DNA of 37,057 nucleotides from JBJXHB01 sp046160725 (GTDB lineage Bacteria > Pseudomonadota > Gammaproteobacteria > Burkholderiales > Burkholderiaceae_C), in NCBI GenBank assembly GCA_046160725.1, contig JBJXHB010000343.1, forward strand, positions 1-37,057, in the 5' to 3' direction. Within the stretch, counting starts at the first letter, position 1; every line of letters starts with the position of its first letter. A program made the translations under genes and the position numbers. Under the pieces are notes generated by a model. That model did no database searches and was not told the origin of the DNA. It saw only the letters and a list, made by a program, of their open reading frames with translations. Positions 1 to 8,030 of this stretch are shown here, in pieces.

Positions 1-1151
1 TGGAGGCCTCGGGCCATGTCTACAGCCGTCTGAGCAATCCGACCACCGCCGTGCTGGAGGAACGCATCGCCGCGCTCGAGGGCGGCGCCGGTGGCATCGC
101 CACCGCCAGTGGGCAGGCGGCCCTGCACCTGGCGATCGCCACGCTGGCCGGCGCCGGCCACCATATCGTGGCCAGCAGCGCTCTCTACGGCGGCTCGCAC
201 AACCTGCTGGATTACACGTTGCGCCGTTTCGGCATCGCCACCACCTTTGTCCGGCCGGGTGACCATGACGCCTGGCGCGCGGCGATCCGGCCCGAGACGC
301 GGCTGCTGTTCGGCGAGACCTTGGGCAACCCTGGCCTGGATGTGCTGGACATCGCAGCGGTCGCCGACATCGCACATGACGCGGGCCTGCCGCTGCTGGT
401 GGACTCGACCTTCACCACGCCGGCGCTGCAGAAGCCCTTCGACCATGGTGCGGACCTGGTCTATCACTCGGCCACCAAGTTTCTGTGCGGACATGGCACG
501 GTGGTGGGCGGACTGGTGGTCGACAGCGGTGCTTTCGACTGGGACGCCGGCGGGCGGTTTCCCGAGCTCAGCCAGCCCTATGACGGCTTCCACGGCATGG
601 TGTTCTCGCAGGAGAACACGGTCGGCGCCTTTTTGCTGCGGGCGCGCCGCGAGGGCCTGCGCGACTTCGGCGCCTGCATGAGCCCGCACACGGCCTGGCT
701 CATCCTGCAAGGCATTGAGACCTTGTCCCTGCGCATGGAGCGCCATGTCGCCAACACCCGCCGCGTCGTCGAGTTCCTGGCGCGGCAGGCCTTGGTGTCG
801 CGGGTCGCCTACCCCGAGCTCGAGTCCCATCCCGACCATCTGCTGGCGCGGCGGCTGCTGCCCAAAGGCTGTGGTGCGGTCTTCAGCTTCGACCTCAAGG
901 GCAGCCGTGCCCAGGGCCGCGCCCTAATCGAGAACCTGAGGCTGTTCTCGCACCGGGCCAATGTGGGCGACTGCCGCTCGCTGGTCATCCACCCGGCATC
1001 GACCACCCATTTCCGCATGGACGACGCGGCCCTGCAGCGTGCCGGCATCGGCCCAGGCACGATCCGGCTGTCCATCGGCCTGGAAGACGCGGATGACCTG
1101 ATCGACGACCTGAAACGGGCGCTCAAGGCGGCCGAGAAGGCGGCAGGGTGA
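1..1151 (+). CDS. metY: O-acetylhomoserine sulfhydrylase (Cys/Met metabolism PLP enzyme), 5' end missing
   Basis: PLP-dependent gamma-replacement enzyme that should make homocysteine from O-acetylhomoserine and sulfide in methionine synthesis, in the cytoplasm. The frame is open from base 3 and the first bases already encode the conserved YSRLSNPTT segment upstream of the first ATG-like codon at 51, so the true start lies left of the window. The Schiff-base lysine is in SATKFLCGHG (codon 477-479). The DSTFTTP motif and the C-terminal FSHRANVGDCRSLVIHPAST block are typical of the MetY branch rather than of cystathionine gamma-synthase. The family is usually about 430 residues, so roughly 50 residues are missing. 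The stop is 4 bp before the start of the following alpha/beta hydrolase, suggesting co-transcription. The family is certain; O-acetyl versus O-succinyl substrate is inferred from the motifs. Confidence 0.88.
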   Translation, partial: EASGHVYSRLSNPTTAVLEERIAALEGGAGGIATASGQAALHLAIATLAGAGHHIVASSALYGGSHNLLDYTLRRFGIATTFVRPGDHDAWRAAIRPETRLLFGETLGNPGLDVLDIAAVADIAHDAGLPLLVDSTFTTPALQKPFDHGADLVYHSATKFLCGHGTVVGGLVVDSGAFDWDAGGRFPELSQPYDGFHGMVFSQENTVGAFLLRARREGLRDFGACMSPHTAWLILQGIETLSLRMERHVANTRRVVEFLARQALVSRVAYPELESHPDHLLARRLLPKGCGAVFSFDLKGSRAQGRALIENLRLFSHRANVGDCRSLVIHPASTTHFRMDDAALQRAGIGPGTIRLSIGLEDADDLIDDLKRALKAAEKAAG

Positions 1152-1155
1152 TGCC

Positions 1156-1959
1156 ATGCAGCTGACCGTCCACGGCCGCACCGCCTATGCCTACACCGGC
1201 GGCAAGCCCTTCGACCCCGCCCTGCCCTGCGTGGTCTTCATCCACGGCGCGCTGCACGACCACAGCGTGTGGACGCTGATGAGCCGCTGGCTGGCCCACC
1301 ACGGCCATGTGGTGCTGGCCCTGGACCTGCCCGGCCATGGCCGCAGCGCAGGGCCGCCGCTGGCCGATGTGGCGGCGCATGCCGACTGGGCACTGGCGGC
1401 GCTGGACGCCGCCGGCGTGCAGCAGGCGGTCTGGGCCGGCCACAGTATGGGCAGTCTGGTCGCGCTGGAGGCCGCCGCCCGCGCGCCACGGCGGGCGAGC
1501 CGGTTGGTGATGATCGGCAGCGCCTATCCGATGAAGGTTTCCGACACGCTGCTGGCCACAGCGCGTGACGCGCCGCTGGCGGCCATCGACATGGTCAATG
1601 CCTTCAGCATCAGCTCGCTGGCCAGCAAGCCGTCCTACCCGGGGCCGGGCATGTGGCTGCATGGCGCCAACCGCATCCTGATGCGGCGCACCCAGCGCGG
1701 CTGGGCGCAGGGCAACCTGTTCGAACATGACTTCAGCGTCTGCAACCAGTACGCCGGCGGCCTGCAGGCGGCGGCCCGCGTGACATGCCCGGCGCACCTG
1801 ATCCTGGGCGAGCGCGATCAGATGACGCCACCCCGGGCCACGCGCGAGATCGTGGCCGCGCTGAAGGCCACGGTGCAGACCATCCCGGACTGCGGCCACT
1901 CGATCATGCTCGAGCAACCCGATGCCACCCTGGCCGCCCTGCGGCGGGCGCTGGCCTGA
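1156..1959 (+). CDS. alpha/beta hydrolase
   Basis: A 267-residue cytoplasmic alpha/beta-hydrolase-fold protein with no signal peptide. The oxyanion-hole motif HGAL is at residues 30-33. The nucleophile elbow GHSMG puts the serine at 97, the acid is D221 (GERDQM) and the histidine is H248 (DCGHS), so the triad is complete. It starts 4 bp after the metY-like stop and is followed closely by a rhodanese gene, forming a three-gene plus-strand unit. Proteins of this type include esterases, lactonases and C-C hydrolases, and the sequence does not decide the substrate. A role linked to acyl-homoserine or sulfur metabolism is only guessed from the neighbours. Confidence 0.85.
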   Translation: MQLTVHGRTAYAYTGGKPFDPALPCVVFIHGALHDHSVWTLMSRWLAHHGHVVLALDLPGHGRSAGPPLADVAAHADWALAALDAAGVQQAVWAGHSMGSLVALEAAARAPRRASRLVMIGSAYPMKVSDTLLATARDAPLAAIDMVNAFSISSLASKPSYPGPGMWLHGANRILMRRTQRGWAQGNLFEHDFSVCNQYAGGLQAAARVTCPAHLILGERDQMTPPRATREIVAALKATVQTIPDCGHSIMLEQPDATLAALRRALA

Positions 1960-1981
1960 TCACACACCACCAAGGCCTGCC

Positions 1982-2851
1982 ATGCATCCACTCATCAGCA
2001 CCGACGAGCTGGCCGCGGCGAACGACGAGCCGACCCGCCGCCCCTGGCTGCGGCTGTACGACACCACGCAGCACCTGCGGCCTTCTGCGCAGGGCGGCTT
2101 TGCTGTCGAGAGCGCGGCCGCCGACCATGCGCAGGCCCACCTGCCCGGTGCGGCCTATCTGGACCTGCAGCGCGACCTGTCGGACAACGCCAGCGCGCTG
2201 CGCTTTACGCTGCCGTCGGTGCCGCAGCTGGAGGCGGCCTTCGGCAAGGCCGGCATGGCCGACGGCCTGGAGGTGGTGCTGTACAGCAGCACCTCGCCGA
2301 TGTGGGCCACCCGCATCTGGTGGATGCTGAAATCGCTGGGCTTCGCGGCCCGTGTGCTGGATGGCGGCCTGGCCCGCTGGCAGGCCGAAGGACGCCCGGT
2401 GGAAACCGGTGATGTGCGGCACTCCGGCGCACGCTTCACGGCCCGGCCGCAGCCCGGGCACTGGGCCGACAAGGACGAGGTGCTGCGCGCCATCGGCAAT
2501 GGCGACGTCTGCACCATCAATGCCCTGACCGCCTCGGTCCATGCCGGCACGGCGCCGGTGCACTATGGCCGGCCGGGGCACATTGCCGGCAGTGTGAACG
2601 TGCCGTTTCCGTCGCTGCAGCAGGCCGATGGCCGACTCAAGCCTGTCGATGAGCTGCGCGCGGCCTTTGCGGACAGCGGCGCCTTCGGCAAGGCCCGGGC
2701 CATCTGCTACTGCGGCGGCGGCATCGCCGCCACCATGACCGCCCTGGCGCTGCATCTGGGCGGGCATCCGGACGTCGCCGTCTACGACGCCTCGCTGCAG
2801 GAGTGGGCCGCCCAGCCGGAACTGCCGATGGCGGTCGGGCCAGCCGGCTGA
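1982..2851 (+). CDS. sulfurtransferase with two rhodanese domains (SseA-like)
   Basis: A 289-residue protein made of two rhodanese domains, roughly residues 5-140 and 160-280. Proteins of this layout move sulfane sulfur from thiosulfate or 3-mercaptopyruvate to acceptors such as cyanide or thioredoxin. The catalytic cysteine is C244 in YCGGGIAA, in the C-terminal domain. The N-terminal domain has no cysteine at the matching place (YSSTSPMWATR), as expected for the structural domain. The active-site loop CGGGIAA differs from both textbook loops (CGSGVT for mercaptopyruvate, CRKGVT for thiosulfate), so the donor is uncertain. I chose the ATG at 1982 because homology begins there (HPLISTDEL); an upstream in-frame ATG at 1922 lies inside the hydrolase gene. 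It converges on the acyl-CoA synthetase gene. Confidence 0.85.
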   Translation: MHPLISTDELAAANDEPTRRPWLRLYDTTQHLRPSAQGGFAVESAAADHAQAHLPGAAYLDLQRDLSDNASALRFTLPSVPQLEAAFGKAGMADGLEVVLYSSTSPMWATRIWWMLKSLGFAARVLDGGLARWQAEGRPVETGDVRHSGARFTARPQPGHWADKDEVLRAIGNGDVCTINALTASVHAGTAPVHYGRPGHIAGSVNVPFPSLQQADGRLKPVDELRAAFADSGAFGKARAICYCGGGIAATMTALALHLGGHPDVAVYDASLQEWAAQPELPMAVGPAG

Positions 2852-2858
2852 CCGGACG

Positions 2859-2876
2859 GGCCGGCTTCAGCCGGCC
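2859..2876. terminator. stem-loop between convergent genes
   Basis: Perfect 7-bp stem GGCCGGC / GCCGGCC with the 4-nt loop TTCA, between the converging rhodanese and acyl-CoA synthetase genes and overlapping the stop codon of the latter. A 10-bp palindrome CAGCCGGCTG lies just before it (2841-2850). There is no T-run on either side, so it is at best a non-canonical or bidirectional terminator. Confidence 0.35.
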
Positions 2877-4789
2877 AGCACCACGCGGTGGCGCAGTGTC
2901 AGCGGGCCCAGCCGCTGCGCGACGCGCGCGGCGATGCGCGCCGCCTCAGCGGCCGTGGCGCCGCTCAGGCGCACCTCGATCACCTGCCCGAGCGTGGCAT
3001 CCGGCAGCACCTGGACGTCGATGTCCACGTGGCCCTCGCCGGCATCGGCGAGAAGCTCGCGCGTCACGCGCTGGGCCGCGTCCACACGCAGCGCCGGCTT
3101 GAAGATCTTGCCCACCGCCGTCAGCGGCATGGCTTCGATGAAGTGCAGCGCCACCGGCACCGCAGCCCGCTCCGGCGTGTGTTCCTTGAGGTAGCCGATC
3201 ATCTCGCCGGCGCTGGCCTGGGCGCCGGCCTTCAGCTGCACATAGGCCACCGGCAGCTCGCCGGCATAGGCGTCGGGCTGGCCCACCAGCGCCGCCAGTG
3301 CCACCGCCGGATGGCGGTACAGCAGCTCCTCCAGCGGCGCCGGGTCGATGTTGTGGGCGCCGCGGATGATCAGGTCCTTGGCGCGGCCGGTGATCCAGAG
3401 CTCGCCGTTGGCATCCAGCCGGCCCAGGTCGCCCGAGTTGACCCAGCCGGGCTCGACGAAGGCGCCGCGGTTGTGCTTGTCCATCAGGTAACCGCCGAAG
3501 ACACCCGGGCCGGCCATGGCCACCACGCCGATCTCGTCGACGCCGCAGTCGCCCAGGTAGCGGCCGTCGGCATCCAGCCGCACCACCCGCGACCGCGAGT
3601 AGGGCAGCGGCCAGCCCACCGAGCCGGAGGTCCGCGGCCGCCGCGGATAGTTCATGGTGTGCACACTGGCGGTCTCGGTCATGCCGTAGACCTCCAGCAC
3701 CGGCAGGCCGAGCCGCTCCTCATAGCCGCGGATCACCGCCACTGGTATGGCCGAGCCGCCGCCGCTGGCCAGCTGCAGGCTGGACAGGTCGCAGCCGTCG
3801 GTCGGCATCTGCAGCGCCGCCGCCATGACCGTGGGCACGCCGCCGAAGAAGGCCGGGCGGTAGCGGTCCACCAGCTTCCAGACCTGAGGCACGGCTTGTG
3901 GATGGCGCCAGCCGGCGGCCGACAGCACGACGATGTGCGAGCCGTTGGCCAGGCTGGACAGGCCCTGTGTCAACGCGCCGCCGACATGGAACAGCGGCAG
4001 GCCGAACAGCACCGCGCTGCCCGGCACCGCAATGCCCATCAGGCGCAGCGCCCAGGCCTGGTAGACCTGGTTGGCATGCGTGTGCCGCACCAGCTTGGGC
4101 GTGCCGGTGGTGCCGCCGGTATGGAAGTAGCCGGCGATGTCGTCGGCCTGCGGCAGCCGGCCGCTGTCCAGCCCGTCGCCGCGATGCGCGTCGACCTGGC
4201 GATCGAAGTCGTCGGCCGCCAGCGCGGCATGGGCATGGCCACCCACGACCAGCACCGCCTTCAGGTCTGGCAACTCGGCCCGTACCGCCTGCACCTTGTC
4301 CCAGATGTCGCTGCCCTCGGTCGGCGCCAGGGCGACCAGCAGCCTGGTGCCGGCAGCGCGCAGGATCTCGGCGATCTGCCCGGCCGACAGCAGGTGGTTG
4401 ACTGGGTTGGCCACGCCCACGGCCTGCGCCCCCAGCACAGTGACGAAGGCCTGCGGCACAAGCGGCAGCAGCAGGCTGACCACGTCGCCACGGCCGATGC
4501 CGAGCGCATGGAACAGATTGGCGGCCTGGGTGACGCGGTGCAGGAACTGCCGGTGGCTCAACGTCTGCGGCTGGTCTTGCGCGGATGCGTTGGGCAGGGT
4601 GCTGAGCGCCGGCGCGTCCGGGTCCAGCGCCGCCCCGAGCTGCAAGGCCTGGTAGGTGCTGGCCGTGGCCACCCGGTCCGACCACGCCGCCTGGGCCTCG
4701 AACGCGGTCACGGCGGCAGCGCTGTCGAGACGAGGCAGCTCAGCGCCGATCAGGCTATCCAGGGCATGGGCACGGGCGGCGGGGGGCAT
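2867..4789 (-). CDS. acyl-CoA synthetase (AMP-binding, ANL superfamily)
   Basis: Activates a carboxylic acid, probably a fatty acid, through an acyl-adenylate to its CoA thioester. The 640-residue protein has the ATP P-loop HTGGTTGTPK, the adenylate motif YGMTETAS, the hinge region SGDLGRLDANGELWITGRAKD followed by LIIRGAHNIDP, and a C-terminal TAVGKIFKPAL with the catalytic lysine. The N-terminal region TYQALQLGAALDPDAPALS resembles FadD-like synthetases of about 630 residues in betaproteobacteria. I chose the ATG at 4789 because GGAG stands 6 nt upstream (4796-4799); a longer frame begins at 4846 but lacks such a site. Chain-length specificity cannot be read. It lies downstream of and in the same direction as kbl-tdh with a gap of about 110 bp, so co-transcription is possible but not shown. 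Confidence 0.85.
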   Translation of the reverse strand: MPPAARAHALDSLIGAELPRLDSAAAVTAFEAQAAWSDRVATASTYQALQLGAALDPDAPALSTLPNASAQDQPQTLSHRQFLHRVTQAANLFHALGIGRGDVVSLLLPLVPQAFVTVLGAQAVGVANPVNHLLSAGQIAEILRAAGTRLLVALAPTEGSDIWDKVQAVRAELPDLKAVLVVGGHAHAALAADDFDRQVDAHRGDGLDSGRLPQADDIAGYFHTGGTTGTPKLVRHTHANQVYQAWALRLMGIAVPGSAVLFGLPLFHVGGALTQGLSSLANGSHIVVLSAAGWRHPQAVPQVWKLVDRYRPAFFGGVPTVMAAALQMPTDGCDLSSLQLASGGGSAIPVAVIRGYEERLGLPVLEVYGMTETASVHTMNYPRRPRTSGSVGWPLPYSRSRVVRLDADGRYLGDCGVDEIGVVAMAGPGVFGGYLMDKHNRGAFVEPGWVNSGDLGRLDANGELWITGRAKDLIIRGAHNIDPAPLEELLYRHPAVALAALVGQPDAYAGELPVAYVQLKAGAQASAGEMIGYLKEHTPERAAVPVALHFIEAMPLTAVGKIFKPALRVDAAQRVTRELLADAGEGHVDIDVQVLPDATLGQVIEVRLSGATAAEAARIAARVAQRLGPLTLRHRVVLAG

Positions 4790-4901
4790 GCTGGGCTCCG
4801 ATTGAGGTCGCAGGCGCAGTCTAGACAGACTGTCGCCATCGGCCATTGCCGTTGGCCCGCATGGCGAGCCCGCGCCGGCCCGACGCCCAGTGAGCTTGCG
4901 T

Positions 4902-5870
4902 TCAGGCGGGCTGGGCCACCGTCACCAGGAGCGGCCTCAAGTGGGCCAGCATGTCGTCGACCATGGCATCCAGGTCAAAACGATGCCGCCAGCCCCAGTC
5001 GCGCCGCGCCGCGTCGTCGACGATGGCCTGCGGCCAGCTGTCGGCGATGGCCTGCCGGAAGTCCGGCTCGCAGGCGAGCGTGAAGCCGGGGACGCGCAGC
5101 GCCAGGCGGTCGGCGATCTCGCGCGGCGTGAAGCTGATGGCGGCCAGGTTGTAGGAGCCGCGCTCGCGGATGTCGGCGGCCGGTGCGCTCATCAGCTCGA
5201 CGGTGGCGCGGATGGCATCGGGCATGTACATCATAGGCAGCCGGGTGTCTGCACGCAGGAAGCTGGTGTAGCGGCCCTCGCGCAGGGCATGGTGGAAGAT
5301 GTCGACCGCATAGTCGGTGGTGCCGCCGCCGGGCGGCGTCTTCCAGCTGATCAGCCCCGGGTAGCGCAGGCTGCGCACGTCCACGCCATGGTTGGCGTGG
5401 TACCAGGCGCACCAGCGTTCGCCGGCCAGCTTGGAGATGCCGTAGATGGTGGTCGGGTCCATCACCGTGGCCTGCGGCGCGGTGGCCGGCGTACCCGGCC
5501 CGAAGGCTGCGATGGAGCTGGGCCAGAACACCCGGGCCAGGCGGGCGGTGCGGGCCAGCTCCAGCACGTTCAGCAGCCCGGCCATGTTGAGGTTCCAGGC
5601 CCACTGGGGATGCTTCTCGCCAGTGGCCGACAGGGCCGCGGCCAGCAGGTAGACCTGGCGCACCTCGCGCCGCTTGACGATGGCGGCCAGCGCCGAGCCG
5701 TCGGTGATGTCCAGGGCCTCGTGGGCCAGCTGCGGCAGCCGGCCCTCGGGCACCAGGTCGCTGGTCACCACGGCGTCGTTGCCGTGGCGCAGCGCCAGCT
5801 CGGCGGCCAGCTCGGTGCCGATCTGGCCGTTGGCACCGACGATGAGGATGCGCCCGTCCAGCCCGCTCAT
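4902..5870 (-). CDS. tdh: L-threonine 3-dehydrogenase, short-chain (epimerase-like) type
   Basis: Oxidises L-threonine with NAD+ to 2-amino-3-ketobutyrate, the substrate of the Kbl enzyme encoded next door. The 322-residue protein is an extended SDR: the nucleotide-binding motif GANGQIG is at residues 12-18, catalytic Y143 and K147 are in TIYGISK, and the serines of WPSS are near 118-119. The segment LRYPGLISWKTPPGGGTTDYA and the HHALREGRYTSFL stretch are hallmarks of SDR-type threonine dehydrogenases, as described in Cupriavidus and Flavobacterium, and not of GalE. It is unrelated to the zinc-dependent MDR-type Tdh of E. coli. Its ATG overlaps the kbl stop by 4 nt (5867-5870), indicating translational coupling. 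An annotation as a generic NAD-dependent epimerase is the likely alternative label. Confidence 0.9.
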   Translation of the reverse strand: MSGLDGRILIVGANGQIGTELAAELALRHGNDAVVTSDLVPEGRLPQLAHEALDITDGSALAAIVKRREVRQVYLLAAALSATGEKHPQWAWNLNMAGLLNVLELARTARLARVFWPSSIAAFGPGTPATAPQATVMDPTTIYGISKLAGERWCAWYHANHGVDVRSLRYPGLISWKTPPGGGTTDYAVDIFHHALREGRYTSFLRADTRLPMMYMPDAIRATVELMSAPAADIRERGSYNLAAISFTPREIADRLALRVPGFTLACEPDFRQAIADSWPQAIVDDAARRDWGWRHRFDLDAMVDDMLAHLRPLLVTVAQPA

Positions 5871-7156
5871 GTCAGCAGCCCCAGCTCGCGGCCGGCCTGG
5901 GTGAAGGCCTGGACGTCGTGCTCCAGCTGCGGGGGGGCCAGCCCGGCGCTGAGCTGCACCCGGATACGGGCCTGGCCGCGCGGCACGACGGGAAAGAAGA
6001 AGCCCACCACATAGACACCCAGCTCCAGCAGCCGCGCGGCCAGGCGTTGGGCCAGGGCCGCGTCACCCACCATGATGGGCACGATCGGATGCTCGCCAGG
6101 CTTGATGGTGTAGCCGGCGTCGGCAATGGCGCGACGGAACCAGGCGGTGTGGGCCTGCAGGCGGTCGCGCAGTGTGGTGGAGGCCTCCAGCAGGTCCAGC
6201 ACGGCCAGCGAGCCACCGACGATGGCCGGTGCCAGGGTGTTGGAGAACAGGTAGGGCCGCGAGCGCTGGCGCAGCAGCTCGATCACCGCGCGGCTGCCGG
6301 CGGTGAAGCCGCCGCTGGCCCCGCCCAGGGCCTTGCCGAAGGTGCCGGTGATCAGGTCGATGCGCCCGAACACGCCGCGGTGCTCGTGTGTGCCACGCCC
6401 GGTGGCGCCGATGAAGCCGCTGGCGTGGCACTCGTCGATGCCCAGCAAGGCGTCGTATCGGTCGCACAGCGCGCGGATCCCATCCAGCCGGGCGATGGTG
6501 CCGTCCATCGAGAACACGCCGTCGGTGAAGACCAGCCGCCGGCCGGTGCCCGCCGCGGCGGCCTCCTGCAGGCAGCGCTCCAGGTCGGCCATGTCGTTGT
6601 GGCGGTAGCGCCAGCGCTGCGCCTTGCACAGGCGGATGCCGTCGATGATCGAAGCATGGTTGAGCTCGTCGCTGATGATGGCGTCGCCCTCGCCCAGCAG
6701 GGGCTCGAACAACCCGCCGTTGGCGTCGAAGGCGGCGGCATACAGGATGGCATCGTCGCAGCCGACGAAGCGCGCGATGCGGCTCTCAAGCGCCTTGTGC
6801 GCATCCTGCGTGCCGCAGATGAAGCGCACCGAGCTGAGGCCGTAGCCATGGCTGTCCAGCGCCGCCTTGGCCGCCGCCACCACCGCCGAATGCGACGACA
6901 GCCCCAGGTAGTTGTTGGCGCACAGGTTGATGGCGGTGCGGCCGTCGGCCAGGCGCACCTGCGCACCCTGCGGCGTGACGATCACCCGCTCGGCCTTGAA
7001 CAGGCCGCTGTCGCGCAGCGTGCCCAGCTCGGATGCGGCCCAGGCCTCGAGTGCGGCGGCGGCGGGTGAGGCACCCGCTGCATGGGCGCTCGCAGCCAGG
7101 GCGGCGGCCGGTGGGATAGAGCCTGGGGCGGGCGTCGGGTCGGGGATGGCGTTCAT
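5867..7156 (-). CDS. kbl: glycine C-acetyltransferase (2-amino-3-ketobutyrate CoA ligase)
   Basis: PLP enzyme of the alpha-oxoamine synthase family. It cleaves 2-amino-3-ketobutyrate with CoA to glycine and acetyl-CoA, completing threonine degradation with Tdh. The Schiff-base lysine is K275 in GTFGKALGG; NLCANNYLGLSSH, SDELNHASIIDG and DECHASGFIG are conserved motifs. The protein is 429 residues against about 398 usually, because of an Ala/Pro-rich N-terminal extension of about 30 residues. The start at 7156 is well supported by AGGAG at 7162-7166, 5 nt before the ATG. The upstream gap carries a sigma70-like promoter and two operators shared with the divergent XRE-cupin gene. Confidence 0.94.
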   Translation of the reverse strand: MNAIPDPTPAPGSIPPAAALAASAHAAGASPAAAALEAWAASELGTLRDSGLFKAERVIVTPQGAQVRLADGRTAINLCANNYLGLSSHSAVVAAAKAALDSHGYGLSSVRFICGTQDAHKALESRIARFVGCDDAILYAAAFDANGGLFEPLLGEGDAIISDELNHASIIDGIRLCKAQRWRYRHNDMADLERCLQEAAAAGTGRRLVFTDGVFSMDGTIARLDGIRALCDRYDALLGIDECHASGFIGATGRGTHEHRGVFGRIDLITGTFGKALGGASGGFTAGSRAVIELLRQRSRPYLFSNTLAPAIVGGSLAVLDLLEASTTLRDRLQAHTAWFRRAIADAGYTIKPGEHPIVPIMVGDAALAQRLAARLLELGVYVVGFFFPVVPRGQARIRVQLSAGLAPPQLEHDVQAFTQAGRELGLLT

Positions 7157-7189
7157 GGGTGCTCCTGATGTCTAATGCGGCCGCCGGAC

Positions 7190-7207
7190 TGTTCGATTTA
7201 CAGAACA
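7190..7207. promoter_or_regulatory. operator O1 of the kbl/XRE-cupin divergent region
   Basis: Palindrome TGTTC-N8-GAACA (TGTTCGATTTACAGAACA). One more complementary dinucleotide on each side (AC and GT, 7188-7209) gives 7-bp arms. It covers the predicted transcription start of kbl (about 7207 on the minus strand). The same half-sites in the same spacing recur 19 bp away as O2. Binding by the adjacent XRE-cupin regulator is inferred from position. Confidence 0.7.
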
Positions 7208-7208
7208 G

Positions 7209-7226
7209 TGTTCAATATATCGAACA
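7209..7226. promoter_or_regulatory. operator O2 of the kbl/XRE-cupin divergent region
   Basis: Second copy of TGTTC-N8-GAACA (TGTTCAATATATCGAACA), centre to centre 19 bp from O1, so nearly on the same face of the helix. It covers the predicted -10 box of kbl. The outer arms TGTTCGAT (7190-7197) and ATCGAACA (7219-7226) of the O1-O2 pair also form a larger palindrome, and the inner half-sites form GAACA-G-TGTTC (7203-7213). Confidence 0.7.
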
Positions 7227-7243
7227 AGCCACCAGGCCGTCAA
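7214..7243 (-). promoter_or_regulatory. sigma70-type promoter of kbl-tdh
   Basis: On the minus strand, -35 TTGACG (7238-7243, 5 of 6 consensus bases), an 18-bp spacer and -10 TATATT (7214-7219, 5 of 6). The -10 lies inside operator O2 and the expected start site inside O1, an arrangement suited to repression. This is predicted from sequence only. Confidence 0.6.
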
Positions 7244-7246
7244 CCC

Positions 7247-7855
7247 ATGCCCACCCCCACCCGCCGCGCCGCTGCCACCCGCCCCGATGCCGCACCCCAG
7301 CCGCCGCGCATCGGCGAGCGCCTGGCCGCGCTGCGCGACCGCCAGGCGTTGTCGCTGGACGACCTGTCGCGGCGCGCGGGCGTGTCCAAGTCCATGCTCA
7401 GCCAGATCGAGCGGGCCCAGGCCAACCCGACGGTGGCCGTGGTCTGGCGCCTGGCGCAGGCGCTCGGCGTGGCCCTGTCCGACCTGCTGGAGGACGCACC
7501 GGCCGCGTCCCGCGCCATGGTCCATGTGGTGCCGGCACAGGCCACGCCGGCCCTGCAGTCCGGCGACGGCCGGTGGGAGCTTCGCATCCTCGGCCCGATC
7601 GAGCTGGCCGGCCGCGTCGAGTGGTACGAGCTGCGCATGCAGCCGGGCGCCGAGATGCGATCGCAGGCCCACGAGCCGGGCACCCGGGAGCACCTGACCG
7701 TGGTCACGGGGACCCTGGAGGTCAGCGCCGCCGCCCAGAGCGTGCGCGTCAAGCCGGGCGAGACCGCCCGCTATGCCGCCGACCTCGGGCATGCCATCGT
7801 CAATGTCGGCCGGCATCCGGCAACCGCCTGGCTGGTGGTCGAACACAGCGCGTAA
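7247..7855 (+). CDS. XRE-family transcriptional regulator with C-terminal cupin domain
   Basis: A 202-residue regulator. The helix-turn-helix domain spans about residues 22-82, with the XRE signature LSLDDLSRRAGVSKSMLSQIE and NPTVAVVWRLAQALGV. A cupin beta-barrel at about residues 125-200 (YELRMQPGAEM, GTREHLTVVTGTLEV, GETARYAAD, H182) probably senses a small molecule. A longer frame starts at 7175, but that start would place both operators and the promoter region inside the coding sequence, so the ATG at 7247 is preferred. It is divergent from kbl-tdh, which makes it the likely regulator of threonine degradation and of itself. The ligand is unknown; threonine, glycine or aminoketobutyrate are candidates by context only. 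Confidence 0.88.
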   Translation: MPTPTRRAAATRPDAAPQPPRIGERLAALRDRQALSLDDLSRRAGVSKSMLSQIERAQANPTVAVVWRLAQALGVALSDLLEDAPAASRAMVHVVPAQATPALQSGDGRWELRILGPIELAGRVEWYELRMQPGAEMRSQAHEPGTREHLTVVTGTLEVSAAAQSVRVKPGETARYAADLGHAIVNVGRHPATAWLVVEHSA

Positions 7856-7895
7856 GCGGGATTTCGCCCTGGCGTCGATTCCGTCACGCCGCCAT

Positions 7896-7933
7896 CCCCC
7901 CTGAACCGAGGGCCCATCCCCCTTCAACCCCCC
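7896..7933 (-). other. G-tract cluster upstream of the diguanylate cyclase gene
   Basis: The minus strand carries four runs of at least three G (7896-7901, 7913-7915, 7918-7922, 7928-7933) within 38 bp, which could fold as a G-quadruplex. Seen on the plus strand, the same stretch is a near-direct repeat of CATCCCCC followed by AACC. It lies in the 175-bp gap before the GGDEF gene. No clear promoter was recognised there. Confidence 0.4.
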
Positions 7934-8030
7934 ATCCGGGCGGATGCGGCGCGACCCGGTCCGAGGCGAAGATGCGGACCAAGCCGTAACCCCAAGCCCT
8001 GTGGTGCCAGCACCTCGTGGCAGGACCCCG

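Noticed and set aside
7175..7246. Upstream start giving the XRE-cupin regulator 24 extra residues
   Set aside because: The extra codons run through both operators and the kbl promoter and are not part of the helix-turn-helix family.
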